In this document: in pieces, positions 8,112-17,651 of the stretch
Numbering within the stretch: position 1 is the stretch's first letter
Layout: every line of letters starts with the position of its first letter
Source: Patiria pectinifera
Lineage: Eukaryota > Echinodermata > Asteroidea > Valvatida > Asterinidae
NCBI GenBank assembly: GCA_029964075.1
Contig: CM057135.1
Span: forward strand, 3,829,001 to 3,893,000
Reading direction: 5' to 3'
DNA: 64,000 nucleotides
Made by a program: the position numbers and the translations under genes
Notes under the pieces: model-generated
What the model saw: the letters and a program-made list of their open reading frames with translations, nothing else
Told to the model about the DNA's origin: nothing
Database searches by the model: none

Positions 8112-9037
8112 ATGCAAACATTATCTAAACTGTATTATAGACCGAGTGGTTATTGGAGAGGTGAAAGCGCCGTCGAGCATTTACACGATAAAACCAAAAT
8201 CGATAAAAAGGTAATCAGAGATTGGCTTAAAAAAACCAAGCGATATGGCAAATTTATCTACCGGGTCCTGCGTATGTACCCAGGCCTACGAGTACTTCGC
8301 GAGAGTTTGAAACACCAAACGACTTTCACCAAATGGATGTGCTATACCTACCCTGGGATAAAGTAAAACGCAAGACTTATAAATACGCTTTGACGGTTGT
8401 CGACGTTGCGAATCGATACCACGAAGCAGAACCTTTGGTTTCTAAAACGGCGGATTCCACGCGGGATGCTATCGTCAAGATTTACGCGAGATCGCCTTTG
8501 AGTTACCCTAAAACGTTGAGAGTAGACGCCGGTACCGAATTTAAAGGCGCTTTTAAAAAATGGATGGCCTCAAAAATCGTCGAGATTATCGTCGGCGAAC
8601 CCGGAAACCACCGATCGCAGGGTATCGTAGAAAGATTTAATCGAACGCTAGCCGAGAGACTGTTTGGTCATCACTACGTAACCAAAGCTATAAACGATGA
8701 AACGACGAGATTAATAGCTAAAGCGCCGTCAGAGGCGGTTAAACTAAAACAGGTCCGGCAATCGCCGGCTAACCCCGTTAAAACAAAAGAGCAACAATTA
8801 CCGCAAGACGCCATGGTTAGATATTTATATTACCCGGGCGAGCAAGAGGGTGGAACTGCGAGAAGAGCCACATCTCCTATTTGGAGCGTAGACATCTTCA
8901 ACGTGAAAAAAAGAACGAGTCAATTTAAAATGATTAACGGTAAAAAAGTCACGACGGGTCCTACTCTTTATTACCTGCAAGAGTTTTGTGAGACAAGAGC
9001 TTCAAGTCGTACCCGAGGACACGCAATTACCGCCTAA
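8112..9037 (+). pseudogene. INT: Retroviral-type (rve) integrase of Polinton copy A, frameshifted
   Basis: Two overlapping frames: N-terminal 8112-8366 and the rest from about 8333 to 9037, so a frameshift lies between about 8236 and 8333. Catalytic DDE residues are visible: Asp in the MDVLYLPWD block, Asp in RVDAGTEFKG, and Glu in GIVERFNR 35 residues later. The region before shows a zinc-binding-like N-terminal helix (VEHLHDKTKIDKKVIRDWL). Compared with copy C, about 23 codons are missing in frame after ERLFGH. The C-terminal part keeps IWSVDIFNVKKR and LYYLQEF, a likely DNA-binding SH3/chromo-like tail. It would insert the element with short target duplications. Its TAA (9035-9037) abuts the polymerase stop on the other strand. 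Confidence 0.85.
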
Positions 9038-12000
9038 TTAATAATCTAGATTACGGTGACCATAACCGAGCGTGTGTATTCCATCCGGTAAAATGTACCT
9101 CTTTGTGTCCAACGGACTCAACGATAGTTTATTTTGAGATACGGTGTAAAGGATGTGATTTTCTGATCTAATGTGAGTCATGGTTTCGTAATGAGATTTC
9201 TTGTTTAAGATGCAGTCGTAATAGTGTCGGTGTTTTAATTTCTTAGAGGTGACCGATTTTGTGACACCCTTGGCTTTTTTTCAAGTTGATGTCAGCGGTT
9301 AAAATCGAGTACATTTTAGGTCTTATACAAACGACTTCTTTGATTATTTTACCTCCAAACTCGTCTTTAAATTTACCGATCACTTTCTTATTGGTTGGAT
9401 CGTACAAAGGATGATCCGTCGGAAAATTCGAAAGGTCGTATTGTTGCCCGTTTTGCTGCATATCTTTGTATACGTCGTATGTGTGCACTACGAGTACCAA
9501 ACTGTGTGTATCTGTGTACATCAAGCTGATTTTCTCTTTGTACTTGTCTTTCAAATGGTTGTTAGATCCAAGATACTCACTCCGCAATAGATCGGTTTGT
9601 TTAACACGGTTTTAGTCTTGTACATTTCGACAAATGACAACTCACATTCTTTAAAGATCGATGTCTGTTTGTAGTTTGTTTTTAGACACAATCATTTTGT
9701 ATCTTTTATGCTCATCCTCTCTGAGTAACTTTGCGTCCATTCTATTACTAACGTCTTCCATCGTTTTTCCAAAAACGCTATTATTCATGAGTTTAAAGAA
9801 ATCTTTTTTCAAAGTTAAAAGTCGCTTTAGTTCTGAGTTGAGTGTTTTTATCGATGTACGACTTCATCCAAGGCTTCTGTTTAAACCCCAAGACGCGATG
9901 TACTTTTTTGAGTTTTAATCCGAGCTTGATATAAAGCTGTAAAGTGACGTAGTGCAAAACGTACTTGCGTTTGGGTTTTAGCGTGCCGGTTAATTTGGGT
10001 ACTTTGCTACTAGGTTCGGTATCCAATAACTCGTTTTGATAATCAGACATCCATTCTTGTGGTATGATTATGTTTTCTGGCGCTAGTGGGTAATCGTTGT
10101 ACCAATCGTGAAGAGCAGCTGGATAATCGAGGTCTACCTCTAAGAAATAGCCCGAATCTGACGTTTTATCAATCGACATGATATACTCGGTATTGAATTC
10201 CTTGTTCTTTAACCACTTAAAATCTTTGTACGGCAAGTACTGACTCATAGCCCAACCGTATAGGTTATTAGCGTCTAGATAGGTCACGTAACTCGTTGGT
10301 TTATCCGGATCGTGGTCGGGCAGATATTTATTGTTTGTTTTGTGATATCTCGCGCTACCGACGCTCGACATGCCTCCTCGTTTCGCTCTCTCAAAAATAA
10401 ATGTTTGTCTACGTCTTGCAATAGTTCGAGTTATATCTGAGAGTGTTTTAACAGTGCATCCCACGATAACCCGGGTGCGGTAAAATAATTAGCCGGATGT
10501 AACTTATAATTCTTTTTACACACGCGTCTAAAATTCTCAAACACGCCGGCTAGTAATAACGTGTCGGTAGTCACGTACAAGTCGTGATATTCGCCCAAGT
10601 TTTTTACCTTAAACTCTTTCCACACTCGTCGAGCTCTGTCATAGTCTTCTCGCGATATCCCTTCGTCTTTTTAGACTGCTGTAAAACTTTTCGATTGGTG
10701 GTAGACTGGTCTCTTCAAATTTATCAAACGAGTCCATATATTCGTAAGGGTAAACTCCTTTTTGTAGTAAAAGGTCTAAACTCTCTGGCGAATTTTTAAA
10801 ATGTTTTCTCAGTAAAGTAAACGACTCTTTTGGACAAGCTTTGACTAAGTTGTCAAGCGATGCGCCATAAAATTGAACGAGTCTATAAATCGTAGATTTC
10901 CGATTGAAAACGAAATGTACTTTCCTGAATTTCTAGGGATACACTTTATATTACCTTTGCAAACAGAGATGCCTTGCATGATCAAATGCGCGTCGTAATT
11001 TTGTAAATTGTGTAATATGACCGGTATCGTAGTACAACCGGGTTTAACACGTAGCTTGGTGTTACAGTAGGCGTGCGCGGCACCTCTATATCTACCCGTG
11101 ACGTGGCAGTGATCTCTCACCTTTCTAAATTTGTTGATTTTCTTTTTGCATTCGAGACATTTAGACTCGATAAATCCATTTTTGTTTTCGTACTGATGTT
11201 CTTTTATTTGTTTTTCTGTTTTTGGTTTTTTGGGTTTCTGGCATTGACAGTTGCTCGAGTAATTGGGATAAATTGGTTTCTCGCAAATCCAACACGTGTC
11301 TGCTTTTTCATGATGTTTTTTTTTATCTCGCTCAGTAAATTCCATGGGTATGGGATTAGCAACTATGCAATTAATATCTCGTTGTAATTGTAACATCTGC
11401 TCTACAAACTTAGTTGTGGCGTCTTTGCCCCTGTAAGTTTCTCCATACATATTTTTACCATCACATCTAACGACTACCAACGAATAACCGCTTGCTTTGT
11501 GAATGTTGGTCTTTTGCGTGTTTTCCTTTTTATCGTGCTGAGTTTTTTTCTAGTACCGATTCAAAGTCGGCGTAAATGACAAATGGTGCGTCCTGTGCAA
11601 ATCTGTGGTTTTTAAATTTTAATACGTTGTTCTCAGGGAAAACGATTTTAGACGGAGGTTTGTCTATTCCCTCACAATCTTGTTTGTGTCTGTCTAGTTT
11701 TTCTTGCGTTCCGAAGTTTGACAGACATCTTCATCAAAAATATTTCTTGTGTCGATCAGCCGTTGCAGTATAAAATAATCTAGAAAATTGTTTTATCCAA
11801 CAGTAGTGACTCTTATCACCGTTGGAAAACAACAACAGATCGATAGCCTCAACGGTAGGATCTGTGTTTTTAGATAATGCCAATACATGTATGTTATCTT
11901 GTTCAGTATAACCAAAAACATTTTTTGACAGATAATTTTGTCTTTCTACCCTAGACATTTGATCCACTAGTGTGGGAAAGTCTATATTTTCGAATTTCAA

Positions 12001-13305
12001 TCCATCGTTCGTGTTGTATATCGTAGTTCTCTCTTCATGGACATATTTTGGGTTGTTTTCGATTCGCTGTTTTACTTTGTCCGAATATTTACCAAGAGCG
12101 GCCCTCAAACACCATCTCAAACATTCGTTGTCTTTGTTTTGTACGTTGATAATCGCCCTTTCATTTTTGAGATAGTCGGGTAGCTCTATGTAAGAACTAC
12201 CTCCTGCTTGAGCATAACGGTTTACGTTAATGTAAAACGCGAGTATTTTATCGGCTACCCAACCTGATCCTCGATTTGTATGACTCGCGTGTTTTTCTTT
12301 TACTTGATCGATCGCTTCTTTAAGAATTTGCTTTACCTGACTCTCCCTCAAAATAACCACATTGTTACTGGTAAAGGTACATTCAGCAGTCACCCGTTCT
12401 CCATCAGGTACATTTTTAACGTATCTCACTGTAATCGCAATCTGAACCTTTATGTTAGTGAGTTCTCTCAGTTCTCATACGACTTTGCTTTCGATCTGTC
12501 GCTCGTGAGTGCGAAAAAAACAGTTCAACGTCATTATTAAACTGTCTCGGAATCAGTTCTCAGTTTCGAAAGTTATTTCTAAACCTTCTCGTATCTCTGA
12601 AGTCAGCCTCTTGAAAATCTTCGGGAGATTTAAATCTCTTGATCGCTGAGAATAAATCTTTTTTTCAAAAATCGACCATTAGGCCAAAAAAAAAAAAGTC
12701 TCCGGTTTCTGGTATGCGCGCGCGTCGCCGTAGCCATGCGCGTCGGCAAAATGAAAAAGTTTTTTTTTCAATGAAAGATGATGTCTCAAAACCGCCAAAC
12801 TCACTGGTTTGACTGGAATTCTGCTGCTGCGCAATTTCAACGTGTTTTTAGATGGGGTTATGATCGAGAATAAGCTTTATGTGGCCTCTCTGGACTCCCA
12901 TATATTTGCACTAAGTTTAGTCGGGCACCATTTGCAGTCATCAGCCGACATTTGAAGCACATTTGAAGCAAAAAAGTCGGGTAAAAAAAAAAAAAAAGCC
13001 GCGTCGCCGCACCACTTTTTGGACAAGCTCCATACCAGAAACCGGAGACTTTTTTTTTTGGCCTTATAACCCGTCGGTACGTATTCTGGATTGTGTTCAT
13101 CTACAATCTGTTTGAGCTCACGTAGTGTCTTTTTCCTCAAGTTTTTAAATTTACTCTCTTCAGCCTTTATGGCTTGAATATAGTCTCGACGGGTATAATT
13201 TTCTCGTTCGTCGATCACTATATTATTTTGATCAACGTAACTCTTCAATGCAGCTTTAACCCACCGCGAATAGCCTTTAGGTGATGGCTTTGAGTTGGTC
13301 TCCAT
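9038..13305 (-). pseudogene. pPolB: Protein-primed DNA polymerase B of Polinton copy A, heavily broken
   Basis: Pieces in order from the 5' end at 13305: N-terminal segment, MITE (12682-13063), a frameshifted stretch, then 12429-11734 (GSGWVADKIL; NKDNECLRW), a double TGA at 11731-11736 inside a Cys/His region, exonuclease motif I (YADFE, near 11560-11580), 11480-10845 with a Cys-rich/HNH-like part (VRDHCHVTGRYRGAAHAYCN) and Exo II (NLQNYDAHLIM), Exo III (NLGEYHDLYVTTD, 10625-10431), polymerase motif A (LDANNLYGWAMSQYLP, 10464-9793), and motif C at 9501-9518, which reads YTDTHS rather than the catalytic YTDTDS. The C-terminal end (SPLDTKRYILPDG...LGYGHR) stops at 9038-9040. At least six frame breaks are present. 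Replicates the element by protein priming when intact. Confidence 0.88.
12682..13063. mobile_element. Harbinger-like MITE inserted in the polymerase gene
   Basis: A 382-bp element with ~34-bp terminal inverted repeats (GGCC, A-run, GTCTCCGGTTTCTGGTATG). It is flanked by TTA at 12679-12681 and 13064-13066, a 3-bp TWA-type duplication as made by PIF/Harbinger transposases. No coding capacity of its own. It splits the N-terminal part of polymerase B. Confidence 0.8.
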
Positions 13306-13325
13306 TTAATATATAGATATATTAT
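13306..13325 (-). promoter_or_regulatory. Presumed promoter of polymerase B
   Basis: The minus strand has AATATATCTATATATTAA directly before the ATG, a near-palindromic TATA-rich box like the other Polinton gene starts. Homology to Polinton genes ends here; no terminal inverted repeat is recognisable to the right. Confidence 0.45.
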
Positions 13326-13632
13326 CTCTTCAAATATGGACTAGAAAATAATTTTTTTATTTAATTTTTTTTGAATAAACCAAAATGTTTATCCACTGAC
13401 AACAGAATTAGACTCGGAAATAAACAGGGCCTACAAGTACATGTAGCAAGTGAGTCGACACTATTCGAGAGTGCAGGAGAATGCATATGAATAGATTTTG
13501 AGCGGCCTTGACCGCTCAAAATCTATAATGCTTGAAATGAGAATTTTCTAGCACAAGTACGCACAATTGCACAATTGTGTGTTGTGTAAACCCCAGTTCT
13601 AGTAAACTGTTTGATTAGTTATGATCACCCCA

Positions 13633-13780
13633 GTGACGTAGGATATTTTGGTTGACGGTTTCCTGAAATTTGAGAATATTGCACAATGTACAATTGTGCG
13701 TTGTGTAAACCCCTGTGACGTAGGATATTTTGGTTGACGGTTTCCTGAAATTTGAGAATATTGCACAATGCACACATGCG
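13633..13780. repeat. 82-bp tandem duplication
   Basis: GTGACGTAGGATATTTTGGT starts at 13633 and again at 13715. Each unit carries TGACGT (CRE-like) and near-palindromic GCACAATTGTGC-like sequence; a partial third relative precedes at about 13560. Lies upstream of the TATA box at 13864, so it could be an upstream regulatory array. Confidence 0.7.
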
Positions 13781-13863
13781 CAATGTGTTATAGTCTCCAA
13801 TTGGAATTTTCTAGATGGCACCACTTATAAAACACTATGATCATGAGTAATATTTTTTTTGGC

Positions 13864-15235
13864 TATATAAGTAGACAAATGAACAGCCCTGCCATTCAAC
13901 AGACATTCTACCCAGCAGATAGACGTTCATCAGCCTAGCAGCATCAACAACTGCAGTAAAAAATACAGAGCAGTAATATCTACACTTGTTTTAATCAAGC
14001 AACCCCCACTGAAAAGGTAAACTATAAGCTATGTTTTTTACTAAAATTTTTAATAAAAGTGTGCGAGGGAGCTGTACAGTACGTAACAAAGTTTTAAAGT
14101 GAACTTTTAACTGTTTAAATTATTTTTATTTTTTCAGATCCTAAAAGAGGAATTGATCGAGACACCAGCAATCCAAACAAGTTGCCTGCACCATCAAAAG
14201 GTAAACATAAATATTCACCCTTGACTAGTGTGGTATATTTCCCGTAAATTGTATAAAAGGTACTCGCAATAATCAGAAGAAAACGACAACATTTTGCAGT
14301 AGCGCGTACAAGACTCACGTTCCACACAACAACCTTTTACAATTTCAACCCTGGAAGGCGCTATCACACAAATGCATGTCGACTAGATTTTTGAGGGATA
14401 TGAGCAGTTTTAAAGCACACAACAATTTTTTTGTAAATAACTTTCAACTTTTTAGTATTTGTATTTTTTCCGATACAACAGCAATCATGGCTACTATTTG
14501 TAACAAAAGGTTGTCTGAATACTGCGTCAAAATTACCATTTCATAAAAAGGATGAAAATATATATATGCCACTATATTTATTATTTTTTCGTTCTGTCTT
14601 TTTTAGAAACACTATGGAGATTTCAAGGCAGACCATTGGCATAACTCACGTTGAGGAGGCTAACGAAATCATTAGAACTAGTGATGACATCATGCTTACG
14701 AATTGAATTTGTTTAACAAAGAGAAGGGAAGTGGCAATTCCCTTTTATCAATAGAACTAGTGATGACATCATGCTTATGAATACAATTTGTTTAACAAAG
14801 AAAAGGGAAGCAGTACTTCCCTTTTATCAATAGAACTAGTGATGACATCATGCTTATGAATAAAATTTGTTCAACAAAGAAAAGGGAAGCAGTACTTCCC
14901 TTTTATCAATAGAACTAGTGATGACATCATGCTTATGAATAAAATTTGTTTAACAAAGAAAAGGGAAGCAATACTTCCCTTTTATCAATAGAACTAGTGA
15001 TGAAATCATGCTTATGAATAAAATTTGTTTAACAAAGAAAAGGGAAGCAATACTTCCCTTTTATCAATAGAACTAGTGATGACATCATGCTTATGAATAA
15101 AATTTGTTTAACAAAGAAAAGGGAAGCAGTACTTCCTTTTAGTTCAATATAACTCTGACATCATTTCTGATCTATATTTATTATATTATATGTTGTTAAA
15201 GTTATATGTTTTAATAAAGTAAAAAACCCAGACAT
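13864..15235 (+). other. Candidate spliced transcription unit, probably non-coding or decayed
   Basis: Signals in order: TATATAA at 13864-13870; donor AAAAG|GTAAAC at 14017; pyrimidine-rich acceptor ending AG at 14136-14137; a 63-nt exon; donor AAAAG|GTAAAC at 14201; acceptor TTTTTTAG at 14605-14606; a last exon that runs into six 79-bp repeats; and AATAAA at 15213-15218 followed by GT-rich sequence. Exons 2 and 3 join with an open frame of 36 codons ending at a stop, but I find no upstream ATG in that frame. It may be a non-coding transcript or a gene whose first exon has decayed. All inferred from consensus splice sites only. Confidence 0.35.
14674..15147 (+). repeat. Six 79-bp tandem repeats with internal hairpin
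   Basis: Unit starts at 14674, 14753, 14832, 14911, 14990 and 15069 (exact 79-bp spacing). Each unit holds the dyad AAAGGGAAG...CTTCCCTTT around a short loop and the sequence GATGACATCATGC, itself nearly palindromic. The units lie in the inferred last exon upstream of AATAAA. Confidence 0.85.
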
Positions 15236-15600
15236 GTAAACCTAAGAAAGCGTTGTTTGTCTATTTATTTATAAGTATTGAAAGAGGGCGCCACCAGTTG
15301 CTGTGAGTCTGTGTAAAGATCTCCAAGACGGCAAAAAATATTAGATAGTAAGAGTCTGGTCTGGTGCTTGACAGGGGGAGATATATTTGAAAAAGGGGCG
15401 GGGGCTAAGTGGGGACATCATAGGGGTGGAAAATCATTTGAGAGGGGCAAAGTCTGGTACCCTCCACTCATAATATAACAACTCGGAGAGAGAGATATTT
15501 GGGGGAGGGGGATCTATTTTGGGGGGAGGGAGAGAGGGGACAATTAAGGGGGAGATAATAGGATTTGGAATAGTACCTGCCCCCCTCCCTACTACGGGTA
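15190..15600. repeat. Dispersed module, copy 1 (AATAAA end plus purine-rich tract)
   Basis: About 170 bp from TTTTAATAAAGT through TAAACCTAAG, TTTATTTATAAGT, AGTTGCTGTGAGTCT and CAAGACGGC to TAAGAG is closely similar to 29945-30110. Both copies are followed by a GGGAGA/ATATATT purine-rich tract and end in GGATTTGGAA-AGTACCTG. Both follow a tandem-repeat array. No coding frame. Confidence 0.65.
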
Positions 15601-15605
15601 ATGCT

Positions 15606-15866
15606 CTATCGTATTCGCCAACCGCCCTTATTAAAGATGTACGAGATACCCAAACCGTTAGATTTTGTGTCTCTCGTCTGTTTAAAAGACTTGGTATTAT
15701 TAACTATGACCTCCAGTTCAGTGGGTTTAGTGTTGTTTAAAAACATTGCCTGGGATGCAGCTTGATGCGTTAGTCCGGTTGCCTTGGCTACATTTTGATT
15801 AACTTGTTTCGTTACCTGATCAGCTATACCTAGTATCTGCTTTTTTAACGACTCAAAATCACTCAT
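15606..15866 (-). pseudogene. 5' part of the Polinton structural-type gene (copy B)
   Basis: Homologous to the start of the gene at 1626-2975 but in opposite window orientation. About 60 N-terminal codons (IADQVTKQVNQNVAKATG) are joined, by a deletion of roughly 115 codons at a shared ACCAAG, to the later SFKQTRDTKSNGLG segment. After about 15640 homology to Polinton stops. It defines one broken edge of copy B. Confidence 0.7.
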
Positions 15867-15910
15867 TATTTTAGTTTCAGTTTTAATATAAAAAAAAGAC
15901 TTTTAAATCA
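15867..15910. promoter_or_regulatory. Bidirectional Polinton promoter (copy B)
   Basis: Gap between divergent starts containing GTTTTAATATAAAAA, matching 1583-1625 of copy A in inverted orientation. Confidence 0.5.
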
Positions 15911-16979
15911 ATGCATTTGATTCACTTGTTTCAAAATGAGCAGACTTTTAAATTAGAAGACGTTGTAGATAATTTAAACGGTCAAAAATCTGTACGCGTA
16001 AAAAGGGTGATGTTTAACCCTGGATATTTTAATATTTCCAGCGCCACAGAGATTGATTGGTTTACGCATATAGATGGGAGACCAGCTAAAAAAACGTGAT
16101 GACTCTATAAGACCTAGTAAACTCGACTCAGATGCGTTAATAACAACGGATAGAGATTTGATCGCGCGATTGGTACCCGAGTACCCCTACGACTTTTTAA
16201 TTAACGACGAACATGATTTCAATAGAGTTACAAACGACCTTATAGAAGCGTACGAAGAAGATAGACTAGACTCTGCTTTACAATCGATCCAGGAAAAAAA
16301 CAAATCAAATAAGTGACGCACATGAACTTGTGTACAATAAAAAACGAGAAGCTACCCTAAACAGTGTAGAACGCAATACGCTTATATTTTTATTAAGAAA
16401 TTTATATGAAAGATACCATCAAATCTCTGAAGGTAAAAAGATAGCTCTAGAATATATCGAAGGTAGAATAAGCAAATTAGAGAAGCGGGGATAATCGCCG
16501 GTTCGGTCACCATACCACCGGGGTGGTAGCACGTCGATTGGTTTGATTTCATTTTAAATACTATACCCGGGGTAAGTTTTCGAATATTTAGAGAATCTAA
16601 AAAGGTGACGTTGGTGGTAACCGACGTGAAACTCAAATTGGGTTTAAACAAAGAAGTCTCTCGCTTACTCAATTGATCCAAAGGAAGACTGGTACCCAAA
16701 GTGGTGTATACGGGGTCTTACAACGTTAATCCGTTTAAATTTTTGTTTATTCGCTGCCCGCAATTAAGTACGAGTGAAAATGTCCTCGATGGTCGACCTT
16801 CTGATATCTTGAAAATCGTACCCGTGGGTACGCGCGAACCCGAGCCTGATCCAGTCGAGGGCTTCAAAAAACTTAAAAACGGTATAATCGACAAAATGAC
16901 ATTTTCAATCATAGGTGAAAAAGGACAGATCATCAACAACAAGGGTGTGAGTATAATGATAGAGTTGGAGATCTTTTAA
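15911..16979 (+). pseudogene. Polinton 393-aa-type beta-rich protein (copy B), broken
   Basis: Starts with ATG and matches copy A for ~58 residues, then breaks near 16085. The helical insert survives in other frames (IARLVPEYPYDFLINDE; EEDRLDSALQS). A deletion near 16485 removes the junction to the beta-rich C-terminal half. In-frame stops occur after PPGW (about 16528) and at TGA in the AATTGATCC context (about 16674). The end (IMIELEIF) at 16979 is intact. The acidic/helical insert is more divergent from copy A than the flanks. Confidence 0.75.
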
Positions 16980-16987
16980 TTTTAAAA

Positions 16988-17120
16988 TCGTTTTATATTA
17001 AAAACATGAGTATAGATAGGAAGGTATTATAACCCGATATTTCTGGAGTTGTACTTCGATTAAATAGTAACGAAGAAACAAAAGTGTACAGACTTAAAAA
17101 GATTGAAGAGATTCGATCTA
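16988..17120 (+). pseudogene. 5' part of the Polinton conserved membrane protein (copy B), with promoter box
   Basis: TTTTATATTAAAAAC is followed at once by ATG (start about 17005), confirming where this gene begins. The frame has TAA where copy A has TAC (codon 9), then continues as the basic helix RLKKIEEIRS. At about 17120 homology stops at the insertion of a chimeric retrotransposed segment; it resumes at 21085. Confidence 0.65.
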
Positions 17121-17126
17121 TACAGT

Positions 17127-17228
17127 ACAAAGAAGTCTCTCGATTACTCAATTTACCCAAAGGAAGACTGGTACCCAAAGTGGTGTATACGGGGTCTTAC
17201 AACGTTAATCCGTTTAAATTTTTGTTTA
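17127..17228 (+). repeat. 102-bp duplicate of the Polinton 393-aa-type gene
   Basis: Corresponds to 16648-16749 with no length change, same orientation. It differs at three positions; at those it matches copy A, and it lacks the in-frame TGA of the neighbouring copy. It therefore appears to come from an undamaged copy rather than from local tandem duplication. It lies at the left border of the inserted chimera. Confidence 0.8.
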
Positions 17229-17640
17229 ACGTCTGGGTTGTGGCACTTGTCACCGGCGTGTTGGGTGGACTCGCATTTGATTACAATTATGTCAGGAATT
17301 TGGTTTTCAATCAAGCTTATGTCATTATCCTTCTCCTGATGTGTCTGGCTACGTTTACCACAACTGTTACTGCGTATATTTACATCGTTATTAAGTTATG
17401 CCACAGTGACCGAGAGCGTCAAGCAGGCCAAACCCGTCGAGTTTACCCCGTCGTCCGCATGCTGGTCATCAACACTGCTGTCTTCTTCGTCCTCAATTCA
17501 ATGGACATCGCATTCAGTGTCATCAGCCTTGTACTCCTGTTCTCCACGCACTCTGGAGCAGAAGCTGTCGTCGATTTGTACTGGACCGGTCTCGACGTAG
17601 CGGTCTGCACAGCAATCTTTTGCCTCATCAACATCGGACT
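17229..17640 (+). pseudogene. GPCR-like fragment (four membrane segments, TM4-TM7-like)
   Basis: An open frame of ~137 codons fused in frame to the preceding Polinton patch. Four hydrophobic segments are visible: VWVVALVTGVLGGLAF; AYVIILLLMCLATFTTTVTA followed by YIYIVIKL; MLVINTAVFFVLNSMDIAF and on; and LYWTGLDVAVCTAIFCLINI. The loop between the second and third is short and basic (ERQAGQTRR), as in the third intracellular loop of class A GPCRs. The last segment ends CLINIG, without a clear NPxxY. No introns, no start. Probably a captured host receptor mRNA fragment; the family cannot be named. Confidence 0.5.
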
Positions 17641-17651
17641 AAGTGATCAAA

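Noticed and set aside
5811..9037. Bacterial prophage (capsid, ATPase, integrase)
   Set aside because: Gene set and sequence motifs fit Polinton/adintovirus; integrase is retroviral DDE type, polymerase is protein-primed B with the Polinton C-terminus, and the flanks are animal repeats.
1..13325. Polinton maturation protease and terminal inverted repeats
   Set aside because: Looked for and not found; no gene in the window shows a convincing His/Cys protease pattern, and the left end lies outside the window.
14674..15147. CRISPR-like array
   Set aside because: The 79-bp units are contiguous and similar throughout, with no unique spacers, in a eukaryotic context without cas genes.
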